From: Euglena gracilis
Lineage: Eukaryota; Euglenida; Euglenophyceae; Euglenales
NCBI GenBank assembly: GCA_039621445.1
Contig: CP154954.1
Location: forward strand, 11,526,716-11,590,715
Length of the DNA stretch: 64,000 bases
Direction: 5' to 3'
Below the pieces are notes generated by a model. The model made no database searches, was not told the DNA's origin, and worked only from the letters and a program-made list of their open reading frames with translations. Positions 1 through 10,769 of the stretch are shown here, one piece after another. Position 1 is the stretch's first letter; each line of letters begins with the position of its first letter. Both the position numbers and the translations under genes were made by a program.

Positions 1-305
1 CGGGGAAAGTCGGGGTTATTTTTTGGAATGGGGTTAGATGCGCGACCGGCGTACCGGAGGGCTCCCGTTTTGGGAAAGTTAGGGAGAATTTGGGCCGCAT
101 TCCGGACGAATCGGGGCTGAATTGAGGCCAAATTTGGACGTTTTTAGGCAAAAATGCGTTTTCAAAAAACTTCCGAAAGGGGGACCTAACTTCCGGCCCA
201 ACTTGGTACCCAAAATTGGCAGATTATCGGCGCGCCGATCCGAACCCTAACCCTATTCCCAAAATTAAGCGGGAACCCTTCCCGGATCCGCCGCCGGCGG
301 GCCGG
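1..305. repeat. Diverged copy of a telomere-motif palindromic repeat
   Basis: The left part (about 26-50) reads ggaatggggttagatgcgcg. The right part (about 230-262) carries the inverse, gcgcgccgatc followed by ccctaaccctattccc. The same two phrases face each other in the palindrome at 11383-11697, so this is a second, more diverged copy of that family. The CCCTAA units are too few to be a telomere. No gene seen. Confidence 0.5.
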
Positions 306-430
306 AAACCGCGCGTTCCCCTGGCACCGCGGGACCGAAAGGTCGAAACGTGGAACCCGGGTCCCACCATACGACCCCCCCCCTACTCCCCACTACTTGG
401 CCCCCCCCTGGGGGGGCCACATAGTGAGGA

Positions 431-2040
431 GCTGCCGTATATTACATGATACACATGTATGATATGTGATTATAATATTTATTATGCAACATATAACATA
501 GATTATTCAAAATATAATATATAGTGTATAAAATACAATATATAATACATAATATATATTTTTTTGCATAATATATAATACATAGTACGTAATACATGTT
601 ATATATTATGATATATATTATTATTAGATGTCGTTACATTGTGTGTTTATTTGTTTATGTTATTTATTATGTTATATATTATGTTATATGTATTATGTGA
701 AACATTTTTGTTATTACTTATATTATGGGTTGGGGGAGGCGGGCCGTGTGGGAGAGGTCCAGGGGAAGAATACCTAGAAGCGGATTACGCCCTCCCCCTC
801 CCCCCCGGCACACAACGCCTGTTGTTAGCCCAATGTTGGGGTTAATGTGGCCAACGTTGCATTCCCCCCTCCCGGCAGCGTCCAACAGGAAAGGCCAGAG
901 GAAGGGGGGATTGACTTGCCCCCCACTTGGGAGGTGGGGGGTTGGTCGGACTGCCATGGCTCCGCTCAGAAACACCTTCAACGGTGTTTGAACTCGGAAT
1001 TAGGGGCCTTGGAAACCAGGGGTGGGTGGTGGTTGACCCCCCACCACCCATCAGGTTTCGGGGATTCCCGTTTTCCTTGTGTCCCAGGGCTTTGAATGCC
1101 CAGCTTTCTTTTCGTCTTTTCTTTCTTGCCGTGTTGTTCCTCCACCCTGCGGTGGGTGCCTGCTCTTGGCAAGCACACACCAAAAGGCAGAGAAGGCTCG
1201 AGGACTTTGCAATGGTATTTCAAAACACAACTTGATCCAAAACCTGCACCCCCACCCACAACACAAGGTTCTGGTGATGGTTCCCGCCCCCCCCCCCCAA
1301 AAGTAGGTCCCCAGTCACTGTGCCACTGCGGGCCGCTTGCTTGCTCCAACTGATTTGGGAGGTTTTGGGTAGCCCAGCCGGTGGCCTCGCCGCCAAGAGT
1401 GCAGCCCTCTTCTTGGGGCTGTTACTGAAAATTCTGGGGGGTCTTATTTGGGGGGTGAGCAAAAACCTAACCCTAAATTATTGGATTTTTGCTGAAAACC
1501 CCGGCTGAAAGAAACGTCACGCAGGAGGGTCCAAAAACAGGTCCAACAAAGACGAATTCTGGCAACGAATAAACATTGCCAATTCTATAACATGCAACAG
1601 TGCTCATAATTAAAATAAAAAAAGGTCAAAAAACCACCCACAATTTGGTGGAGGAGTATTTTGGAATCCCCCCGAAATCACCATCATAATTTTGGGGGCA
1701 AATTTTTGGAAAGGTCCACTGTTTCTGAGGGAACTGGGGGCAGGCGAGGTTCGATACAACCGCCCCCCTCCAAATAAGACCCAGGTCTTATTTTGGGTCC
1801 GTTACTGGAAACTCCCAGGGGTTTTAATTTTTTGGGGGGATCTGCTCGATTGTCTGCTCGATTGGCCCGGAGGGGTCTTATTTTTGGGAAGAACCCAATC
1901 TTAGAGCTGGGTCCAGGCCTGAGCTACAGTCCAACTGGGTACCAGAAATTGAATCTGAAAAAAATGCACCAAAAGCGCCAATTGTGCAAAAAAATCGATC
2001 ATTTTTTACCCAAGACGCGTGCCCACACCCATTCCACCGA
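431..2040. other. Gene-free stretch: AT-rich block, then G/C-run DNA
   Basis: 431-720 is a TA-rich low-complexity block (tataatacat type). 720-2040 alternates C/G homopolymer runs with ordinary sequence. I see no exon with splice signals and protein-like composition here. Confidence 0.6.
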
Positions 2041-2432
2041 GTTTGGCCCATTCTTGCACCCACTTCATCCACCTTTGTCCACTTTTGGTCAACCACTTGC
2101 ACAACTTTTGGCCACTCTTGCCCACTTTTGGCCACTTTTTCTGGCCACTTTTTGGCTGCTTCGGGCCTCTTTAAGACCACCTTGGTTGACCAAAGCCAAT
2201 TTTAGACCATTTGCCACAAGCATCGCCCTTAATTCCTTGATTTTTTTTGGACAATCCAATATTTGCATCCATTGCATCTTGTCCAGTATCTTCATCCACT
2301 GCATCTTGTCCAGCATCTGCATCTTGTCCAATATCTACATCTTGCTTCCATTGCGTCCATCTTGCAACCATTGTGCCGGCATCTTGTCCAATATCTGCAT
2401 CTTGCCTAATATCGCATCCATTGGCTCCCAAC

Positions 2433-2694
2433 CAGGGGTTTTTTTAAGACCGGGGGGGGGCCCCCCCCACCCCCCCCCCCCCGGGGGGGGGCCCCCCGGG
2501 GGGGGGGTCCGGGGGACCCACAAAAAATGGCCAAAAAAATCACGAAAAGTGCTAAAAATAGAATTTTTTTCGGTGCCGCAGGCGCCGAAAAGTATATCCC
2601 ACCCCCCTCCGGGGGGGACCCCCCCTGGGGGGGGCTCGGCCGCACCCTCCCCCCCCTCCCCCCCCCCGGGGGTCCAAACTTAAAAAAATCCCTG
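2433..2694. mobile_element. MITE-like/introner-family element with perfect 8-bp TSD
   Basis: The element starts CAGGGGTTTTTTTAAGACC and ends with the inverse, CTTAAAAAAATCCCTG. The 8-bp direct repeat CTCCCAAC lies immediately outside both ends (2425-2432 and 2695-2702). The interior is C/G runs around a GGTGCC/GGCGCC hairpin followed by 'aaaagtatatcccacc'. There is no coding capacity, so it is a non-autonomous DNA element. Copies with the same core are at 10409-10619 and 22753-23025. It lies outside any gene I can see. Confidence 0.8.
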
Positions 2695-3825
2695 CTCCCA
2701 ACCAAGCCAAAATGACCACAAAAGCCCCAAAAATGACCATAAAAAACCCCCAAAATGGCCACAAAAAGCCCTCAAAAGCAACCAAAATGACCTAAAATGG
2801 CTTGCAATAACCTAAAATAGCCCAAAAACGACAACAATGTCCACAAAAGATTGTGAAAAGTAACCCAAAATCACCAAAATGGCCAAAAAAACATCATAAA
2901 TGTGCTGATATTGACCCAAATTAGCCCAATATTTGCCCAAATCAATGCAAACAGCCCTAAAATAGCAAAAAATTAGTCTGAAACGGCCAAGCTGGGCGTA
3001 ATATTGGACATTTGTGGGAAAATTCTCCTAAAAATGGGTTCAATTCTTCAAAGTACACAAAAAAAGCCAGCATCGCCCAGCATTGCCCTGCATCGCCCAG
3101 CATCATCATCATGGTCGGCTGCGGTGGCAAAAAATCGGCCATAGGTGGGCATGCCAATAAAAAATGGGCGGATGCCCCGACCATTCAACACACTTTCAAG
3201 CAATTTTGCCCCCTTTTGGCCGTTGTTTACCAACTTTTGCCTTTTTTGGGGGGGGGTGGCTTCCGGCCACTGCTTTTGCTTGCTTTTGGTACTTGGCTGC
3301 TTGAAACCACTTGGTTGCTTGTTGGCCACTTTTGAATGCTCCTGGTTGTTTAATTTTTTGGCAACTTTTGGGCGGTTCTTGACTGCGTTTCGTCTACTTT
3401 TGGCCACTGTTGGCCTTCTTTGCACTTAAAGCTGATTTTACTGCTTTTGTCCACTTTTGGGCATTTTTAACAACTGCTTTTGGCCAATTGAAGGCAACTT
3501 TTGGCCACTTTGGATCACTTTTTACCCACTTGAAACAACTTTTGTGCTCTTGGCCATTTTTGCCCATCTTTGGCCATTTTTGAGGTGCTTCTGCTGCTCT
3601 TTTGGTCACTTTTGCCCACTTGAGGCAGTTTTTTACTGCTTTTTTTTGGACTCTTAGCCACTTTTGTCCACTTGGGGCCGCTTCTACTGCTTTTTGCCTA
3701 CTTTTGCCCACCTTTGGCCAACTTTAGACTGCTTCTGCTGCTTTCGGCCACTTTTGGACATGCCTTGCTACTTTTTTTGTGCTGCTTTGAATGCTTTTGA
3801 TCACTTTGAACATTCCCGGTTTCAC

Positions 3826-3944
3826 TCAGCCCACTGTTCACCCGCTTCGCTATCAGCTCCTCTCCGCACCCGCCGCACTTCCCCCGCACCTCGCCATACT
3901 GCTTCTGCGCTGCAGCCGCTCTCTCCTTCAGCATGTGGAGCGAG
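3826..3944 (-). CDS. Candidate isolated exon, charged helix with Cys-Gly motif
   Basis: On the minus strand, an exon-like stretch lies between acceptor CTAAAG (3945) and a possible donor A^GTGAAA (3825). It reads SLHMLKERAAAAQKQYGEVR, then KCGGCGEELIAKRVNSGL. The first part is helix-like and charged and the second has a CxxC pair. It is embedded in the ttttggccac repeat but is not made of it. No neighbouring exon could be joined and I do not recognise a family, so it could be an exon of an otherwise unseen minus-strand gene or chance. Confidence 0.35.
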
Positions 3945-4858
3945 CTTTAGGCCACCTGTAGGCCATTTAGGCCACTTTTTGCAACTTTGGATTCAAAAGC
4001 TGTCGCTCGAGTCGAGTGGACTCATCCAGGGATTTTCAAGTCAGGGAATTTATCAAGTCACCGGGGGGGGGGGCGGGGGGGTCAGCCCATGCACCTATGG
4101 CCGACCAGGGGTGACCAGGGCCAACTTTGGTGGGCACAGGTGGGGGTTCCGACCAGGGCCGAATTTTGCATTGGCCAATTGCAGTTGCAGTAATAACACA
4201 TAAGCCCAACCCGGATCTCCTGTCAGATTCCACTTCTGGCTGCTTTTGGCACTTTTGGCCGCTTTTGCCACTTTACCCACTTTTCGCCACTTTTAGGTCA
4301 ATTTTTGTTGCTGGTGCAGGCAAGTTCTCCCCTTCCTGGTGGGGGACTGGCTCGATTCCCATCTAGCCATGGTCAACAGCTGCCTCCCCCTACCACCACC
4401 ATCCAGTGGGTTGGGGTTCCCGGGATCCCCCTGCACTGTCTTGAACCCCCTTCCCCAAACGAACCCGCGGGCAAAAGATAGCGGGGGGGCTGGCAGGAAT
4501 GGACGGAGACAGTGGAGGGAAAGCACACGTGGGGTGTGTTTCTGTGGCCCCCTCTGCCTTGCGCTTCCTGGGCCAACAGAGCGGCGGTCAGCCTCAAACC
4601 AGGGGGGGGGTGGGGTGGGGGGTGCACTTGTATTGCGCCGCAGAGCAGAAAGGCTGAATGAGCAATGATCCGACGTCACACCTACCTCAACCATGCAGAA
4701 AAGGAACGTCACTGTCACGCCACTGCCTGGGGGGGTTTGTCAGTGGGGGGGGGGCAGGTAAATCAGTTAAGATAATTGGGGGGGGGGGCAGATAATCCTG
4801 TGGGCAGAGGGGCCAAACTCAAAATTCGGCTCGATGCTCTTGAAATCGACCCTTTGAG

Positions 4859-6044
4859 CAGGGGCAGGGAGATATTCCGGTCGGCCGAAAATTTTATTCC
4901 GGTGTTTTATTCCGGTTTATTCCGGGTTATTCCGGTTTATTCCGGTCAATTTCTGTCTGAATGGACTTAGGATTTTTTGAAGTACAATTGGGCAAGGCGC
5001 TCACCCAGGCTTCAGGAATAGAGATGCATTCCTTGGTTGCCCCACCCCGCCAAGTGGTCACTTTGCACTTGGTGATGCTGGTCTGCGCACCACAACAGAC
5101 CCCCGCCTTTTCAGGAAAAATAAGTGGATAAGGTTTCCCTTGAGACCTTTCTTTTTTCTGATAGATCGGATGAAGAGGGTGGACCAGGTGAATCAGGCCA
5201 AATGTGCAAATGCAATGACTGTTTGGAGGCACATTCAGGATTTTCCCAAGGAGTGCCTTGTGTCCGAGAAGGATCTGACAAACATGTGGTGTGCTTTTTG
5301 CGGTTTTTGGCACGATGCATGTGGCTTCTGCCAAACATAAAGGCGTGAAACCTTCTGTGAACCCAGTTTGATCGATCTAACGTCCAGTCGGGCACCAAAG
5401 TTTTTGGCGTGCTTCACTTGCTTCACTTCTCATACTTCAGAAGTGAAGCATGAAGTTTCAAAATCACAAGAGCAAACAAAGAACGCAGTTATAGCACAAT
5501 TGGCATTCGATACCAGGAGCACGCCTTCATTTTGCCCGTTTCCCTCCTGGTTGAATGCATTTCTTGTTTGGATTTTATAACCGCTTGTGTGGCTGCACTA
5601 AGTGAATGTTTGTCACTGAGTTCTTTCCAAAGGAACGTGAGCAAAGACAACATCAACGCTGATTTGACTGGAGCATTTTGGGGGGAGCATGGATCCCATT
5701 GGACAAAGTGGATCATTTATGTGCACGGCACACTCAGGTTTTTCTGTGCCCTTTGTCCGATTTGGACAGGACAAATTTGATAAAATTGTTGAACAAGCAT
5801 GTCCGGGCCATCAAGCAAGCTTTTAGCCGGACAATTTTTGAGATAAAAAAATGAGATTGACTGAGGAAATCATGAAAATACATCAAATTTTACCTTCATT
5901 GCCTTTGTGTCTTGCAGAATTTTCATGGCTGGCCATTGGCTGGCACTTTTATTCTGGTTATTCCGGTTTATTCCGGTTTATTCCGGTTTTCGCTATTCCG
6001 GTTTATTCCGGTTTATTCCGGACCGGAATATCTCCCTGCCCCTG
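4859..6044. mobile_element. ATTCCGG-family TIR element, copy 1 (1.19 kb, 7-bp TSD)
   Basis: The terminal inverted repeats are CAGGGGCAGGGAGATATTCC at the left end and its complement at 6025-6044. The direct repeat CTTTGAG flanks both ends (4852-4858 and 6045-6051). Just inside each end is an array of the ten-base unit ATTCCGGTTT. The interior has plus-strand open fragments. 5368-5844 reads through two frameshifts into a C-terminal piece containing KVDHLCARHT and NLIKLLNKHVRAIKQAFSRT before a stop near 5852. Another fragment (5140-5340) has WCAFCGFWHDACGF, a possible zinc-binding pattern. These look like remains of an element-encoded protein of unknown family. The sister copy is 61103-62533. 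Confidence 0.8.
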
Positions 6045-6271
6045 CTTTGAGCTCCAAAAAAAAAAAATCCAGACAAAGAACAACGATCGGGATGACAATC
6101 ACAACCACAACCGTCGGGCAGAGGACAATCAAAATCACCAGCGCTGAGCCACCTGTGCTACACCTGTGCTCCCCCCCCCTGCCCCCAGTAATTATCGGCA
6201 GTTGCGTGGCCACCGTGCTCCAAACTGGGGAGACAGGCGGATGCCAGAAAGGCGACGCGAAGGGGGGGGGA

Positions 6272-6456
6272 CAGGCTTCTTTTCAAGACCCCCCACCCAC
6301 CCAGCCTGGCGGGGACCCCCATCAAATCAGTCCGCCTAAAGACATTTCCCAAAACCCATACCCAGGTCTCCGGCTCGAGCCCCCCCCCCCAGAGGGTCTG
6401 GCCTGGATCTACCCACCCGGGGGGGGGGGCGGACTTCTGAGTTAAAACGACGCCTG
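6272..6456. mobile_element. Introner-family element, CAGGCTTC ends
   Basis: The left end is CAGGCTTCTTTTCAAGACCC and the right end complements to CAGGCGTCGTTTTAA, matching the ends of the intron-forming element at 28230-28513. The flanks are G-rich (ggggggga and gggcgggg), so a target duplication cannot be judged. Inside is the phrase acatttcccaaaacccatac, shared with 20464-20660. No coding sequence. Confidence 0.6.
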
Positions 6457-6622
6457 GGGCGGGGAGGGGAGCAGGGGCATACCCGGGGGTATATAGGTAA
6501 TAAGTATAGAGGCGAGTATACGCGGGCCGGGGACCGGTCTTAGAGTGGCTGCCGCCGGGGCCGCCTTGCGGTGCAGCATCCCGTCCGCAAGCACCCATGG
6601 TCATCCAGAATTGTCGACCCAG

Positions 6623-6770
6623 TCACGCCCGGTCACGCGTCCAGTCACGCCCGGTCACGCGTCCAGTCACGCCCGGTCACGCGTCCAGTCACGCCCGGTC
6701 ACGCGTCCAGTCACACCCGGTCACGCGCCTGGTCACGCACCGAGTCACGCCCAGTCACCCGCCAGTCACG
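6623..6770. repeat. 22-bp tandem repeat (gtcacgcccggtcacgcgtcca type)
   Basis: About six copies of a 22-bp unit alternating gtcacgcccg and gtcacgcgtcca, degrading to the right. It translates openly in three plus-strand frames only because of its composition. Not interpreted as coding. Confidence 0.75.
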
Positions 6771-6889
6771 GTCAAATCATTTCATAGGTGCTTGCCCATC
6801 CGGACCACCCACAGCAGAGGGAGAGGGTGGGGCGGGCGGCAGGGGGGCCGGAGCCCAGAACCCCCACGATTAAGGAGAGCGCCGTAATG

Positions 6890-7245
6890 TACCGAATGTG
6901 TACCAAACACCGTGTCGCACTGGAATGTGCACCGTACCCGCCCCCCCCCCCCTTGTCCACCGACCGGGTTCCCGCAACCCCCGACCAGGGGGGGGGTGGT
7001 CGTACACCCCCCACAACCTGCAACCCCCGACCGGGGGGTGGTTGGTATATGGGGGTGGTCGGTGGACAAGGGGGGGGGGGCGGGTACCGTAAATATCATA
7101 CAAGAATGTGCAATGTGCCGTAAATACCGTATCGGAATGCGCACTGTGCCGTAAGAAGCATACGGGAATGTGCACTGTACCGTAAATACAGTCCCGGAAT
7201 ATGCACCCTACCGAAAACACTGTACCGGAATGTGAACCGTATCGT
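6890..7245. repeat. 31-bp degenerate tandem repeat interrupted by an element
   Basis: About seven copies of a 31-bp unit of the form taccgtaaatac-cgtaccggaatgtgcac. The element at 6937-7084 is inserted inside the array at a TA dinucleotide, and the repeat resumes in register on the other side. Confidence 0.7.
6937..7084. mobile_element. TA-flanked MITE, CCCGCC...GGCGGG ends, copy 1
   Basis: The inverted ends run from CCCGCC through cttgtccaccgacc and return as ggtcggtggacaagg through GGCGGG. Both sides abut TA (6935-6936, 7085-7086). Because the target is a tandem repeat, the empty site can be read: accg-TA-ccgtaaa, so TA was duplicated. The interior carries two copies of caacccccgacc. A TA duplication suggests a Tc1/mariner-type non-autonomous element, by analogy only. 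Confidence 0.75.
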
Positions 7246-7264
7246 AAATATGGGGCGTATGAAC

Positions 7265-7795
7265 AAACATCTGCTTTGCTTATTCTCCTGCCAAATCTGG
7301 TCGCAAAATCATCCACCCCGTAAAATGGCCAATCCATAACCCAAAATTGCCCAAAAATGGTCACCTTCATTAAGTAATTGCTCTCAAGCATACCATTGCT
7401 TAACGATCCCTGGGGGGGGGGGAGGGGGATCACTTTCCACTCCGAAAAAACCAGTCAGTCACTTTAACCCCGGGGGGGGGGTCGGCCACTCTTCAGGAGG
7501 CAATGTAAATTAAGTAACAGCCGAGACTTTGCCATCATGTGTTGTCCAAAGGTGGGGGGCCCAAGATTACCTGCAAAATTTGGGGTGCAATTATGAATGC
7601 CCCAACCCTAAAGGAAATATGTTTACATACAAAGACATTTGTAAATTGTTAAAGCAGGTTGTACAGCTGCTGGGACGTTTGTGCCTAAAAAAGGAGCTTC
7701 AGGGAACTTCAAACTGAGCGCAACACAGAAGAACATGCCGAAGATAGCTCATTTGCTGGGAACACCGTTTACACGACTGAACAAATTCTGTTTGC
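7265..7795. other. Gene-free stretch with a fragment of the 'cagtcagtcact' repeat
   Basis: 7430-7490 has the phrases accagtcagtcact and gtcggccactct, which recur at 46.2, 48.4, 59.5 and 59.7 kb. The remainder shows no exon I can support. Confidence 0.5.
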
Positions 7796-7797
7796 CT

Positions 7798-8705
7798 AAA
7801 ACATAACATAACATGACATAACATAACATAACATAACATAACATAACATAACATAACATAACACAACATAACATAACTTAACATAACATGACATAACATA
7901 CCATAACATAACGTAACATAACGTAACATAACGTAATATAATAATATAATATACATACATACATACATACATATATACATACATACATACATACATATAT
8001 ACATATATATGTACATACATACATATATATACACATATACATACATGTGTTATATACATAATATAACATAATATAACATAATGTAATATTATATTATGTC
8101 ATATTATATTTTATTATACCATACTATACTATACTATACTATACTATACTATGCTATGCTATACTATACTATACTATACTATACTATACTATACTATACT
8201 ATACCATACCATACTATACTATACTATACTATACTATACTATACTATTACTGTACTGTACTGTACTATACTGTACTGTACTGTACTGTACTGTACTGTAC
8301 TGTACTGTACTGTACTGTACTGTACTACACTACACTACACTACACTACACTTTACTGCACTATACTACACTACACTACACTATACTACAATACAATACAC
8401 TAAACTACTATACTATACTATACACTACACTATACTATACCATACCATACTATACTATACTATATTAGATATTATTATATATTAGATTTACATTATTATA
8501 TTATATTATATATATTATATTTTTTTTATATATATTATATATATATATATAACATATTATATTACATTACATTATATTACATTACATTACATTATATTTT
8601 TTATGTTATATTATATTACATAAAATTATATTATATAACATTATATTACGTTATATTATATTATATTACATTACATTATATTATATTATGATAATACAAT
8701 ACAAT
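7798..8705. repeat. Compound microsatellite: ataac, atac, tactg, tatat blocks
   Basis: Successive pure blocks: (ataac)n at 7798-7945, (atac)n to about 8060, (actat)n and (actgt)n at 8115-8330, (actac)n to about 8400, then TA-rich repeats to 8700. Open frames here (CYVMLCY, YTILYY types) are repeat translations. Confidence 0.95.
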
Positions 8706-8753
8706 ATAACATAATGCAATATAATATAATGCAATATAATATATTACAATATA

Positions 8754-9178
8754 CCCGCCCCCCCCCTTGTCCACCGACCGGGTTCCTGCAACCCCCGACC
8801 AGGGGGGGTGGTCGTACACCCCCCACAACCTGCAACCCCCGACCGGGGGGTGGTCGTACCACTAGGGGCCAAAACAAAACCAAAAGCCAAAAAAGGTGCA
8901 ATTTCATAACGGTAATATTTCTCCCCATTAGGTGAGGGACCAATGCCATCACTACACTCAAACAAAACAGGACTGCCCGGAGGGAACATGACGAACACTC
9001 AATGGACAGGAAAGACGGGAAAAAAAAGCTGGTCAATAAGCACATGAGAGGAAAAATTTTGGTGGTCACCTGCAACCCCCGACCAGGGGGGGTGGTCGTA
9101 CACCCCCCTCAACCTGCAACCCCCGACCGGGGGGTGGTCGGTATATAGGGGTGGTCGGTGGACAAGGGGGGGGGCGGG
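8754..9178. mobile_element. TA-flanked MITE, CCCGCC...GGCGGG ends, copy 2
   Basis: It has the same ends as 6937-7084, flanked by TA (8752-8753 and 9179-9180), and inserted in AT-rich DNA. It is longer because about 200 bp of unrelated sequence (8865-9065) lies between the two G/C-rich arms. No recognisable protein is encoded in that interior. Confidence 0.75.
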
Positions 9179-9181
9179 TAC

Positions 9182-9535
9182 CAATAGTAAGAGAATACAA
9201 TAGAAGATAATATAGAGAATATAAGAGAATATAATATATTAATAGAGATAAGAAGAGATAGAAATAAAGAAGAGAATAGAATAGAAATTAGAAGAGAATA
9301 ATAGAAGATAAGAATAGAATAGAAGAGATATAATCATATAATATAGAAGATATATAGAATATAAGAGAATATAAAGATAATCTAAGATAATATAATATAT
9401 ATAATATATAGATATATATCTAATATAATATCTATATATAATATAATATAATATCCTATAATATATATAATTAAATATAATATGATATAATATAATATAA
9501 TATAATATATCATAATATATATGATATATTATTTA
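9182..9535. repeat. AT-rich microsatellite (agaat / ataat)
   Basis: Short-period repeats of agaatat, agaagat and ataat types; no gene. Confidence 0.85.
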
Positions 9536-9785
9536 ACACAACATATACATAAATATATAACATATGCACATATGTGTATATAAGTAAACATATGCATTCA
9601 TATATAAGCCCATTTTTTCCAAAAAAAATTGCCATCTGCCGCCCGTGTGGCGACCAGTGAGGAGCAACCTGCAATTTGTCAGAATGAAATAAACCACAAC
9701 AAACCATAACTTTGGAGGAAGGGGAAAGAACGGGAACGGGAACGGGAAGAGGGTTGGGAGGGAGATGGGGCAGGCGGTGCCTCAC

Positions 9786-9848
9786 TCCTGGCGGGGTGCT
9801 GCCGGTGCGCCATCTCTTGATAGTTTGCCCTCCGTTTGCGCTTGCCAT
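9786..9848 (-). CDS. Candidate first exon of an unknown minus-strand gene
   Basis: ATG at 9848-9846 opens 21 codons reading MASANGGQTIKRWRTGSTPP-G and ends at a good donor, GGA^GTGAGG (9785). The hexamer array 9858-10078 lies just upstream. No second exon could be joined, so this may be coincidence. Confidence 0.3.
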
Positions 9849-9857
9849 CTTAATCCT

Positions 9858-10080
9858 GTTGGTGTTAATGTTAATGTTAACGTTCGTGTTAATGTTAATG
9901 TTAATGTTAATGTTAATGTTGGTGTTAATGTTAATGTTGGTGTTAATGTTAATGTTAATGTTAATGTTAATGTCAATGTCAATGTTAATGTTAATGTTAA
10001 TGTCAATGTCAATGTCAATGTCAATGTCAATGTCAATGTTAATGTTAATGTTAATGTTAATGTAAGTGTTAATGTTAATG
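9858..10080. repeat. (TTAATG)n hexamer array with TCAATG and TTGGTG variants
   Basis: About 37 copies of ttaatg, with variant hexamers in clusters (tcaatg runs at about 9970-10040). Being a multiple of three it is open in several frames as VN, ML or TL repeats. I do not regard these as proteins. Confidence 0.95.
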
Positions 10081-10408
10081 CCATGTAAGCAGCTGGGGAA
10101 TGCAGCCGGGCCATGCAATCCCACACTGTGGGACGGTGTGAATATTTGTTGCAAAAAGTCCAAACGGGCGTGTCCAGTGTCAGACCGCTGGCATGCAAAA
10201 GACGCTGGCAAAATGCAACCCCTTCCCACTGGGTTTTTAGGGCCTGGTTTGTCTGGTTGGCAAGTCCAGGAGCCCAAACCTACACACCCAGCCACTCAGG
10301 AAAAACCTTTGGAAAGAGGGAACCAAAAGAACCTGTGACCAACGCCTGTCAGCATGTGGCAGTGTCACGAGACCATAGATCCATTTCCTTAGTGATGCCC
10401 GGAGTGAA

Positions 10409-10619
10409 CAGCTTCCTCTAGGCCCAAACTCACCCTGGGGGGGCCCCCGGGGGGGGGTCCCGGGGGACACACAAAAAATGGCCAAAAATCGCGAAAAGTG
10501 CTAAAAATAGAATTTTCTCGGGGCCTGCGGCGCCGAAAAGTATATCCCACCCCCTCCGGGGGGGGGGGGCTCGGCCGGACCTACCCCCCCCCCGGGGTCC
10601 ACGACTAAAAAAACCCCTG
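10409..10619. mobile_element. Introner-family element, same core as 2433-2694
   Basis: The right end is ctaaaaaaacccctg. The left end is CAGCTTCCTCTAGGCCC. The core, aaaagtgctaaaaatagaat followed by a gcgccgaaaagtatatccca hairpin arm, is nearly identical to 2433-2694 and 22753-23025. The flanks (ggagtgaa and gtcctgac) do not match, so no target duplication remains. It lies just downstream of the stop of the gene ending at 10770. Confidence 0.65.
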
Positions 10620-10769
10620 GTCCTGACCCACGCACCCCCCCCGAAACCCTGGGTCACACCCAAGGTCACACCCCTGGGCGTCACCGGGTGTGACCCCCGG
10701 GGTCATATTGGCGTCAAATGAATCTGTGCACGGGACCCGTCGGCCCGCCGCTAGTGCCAGGCGGCGGCC

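Larger units (their letters stand above)
2040..4300. repeat. Degenerate 'ttttggccac' decamer repeat
   Basis: The phrase ttttggccac, with variants such as cacttttggc and tttggccact, recurs dozens of times at about 2050-2200, 3190-3800, 3950-3985 and 4230-4300. It is interrupted by the element at 2433-2694 and by short non-repeat stretches. A related decamer (ggccatttta) forms a cleaner array at 12355-12680. No transcription signal seen. Confidence 0.6.

Noticed and set aside
205-265. Telomere at the window edge
   Set aside because: Only two or three CCCTAA-like units, part of a dispersed palindromic repeat also present at 11.5 kb.
9510-10295. 261-residue minus frame with NINIDID repeats
   Set aside because: The body is the ttaatg hexamer array. 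Only the short part 9786-9848 has any exon-like character, and it is listed with low confidence.
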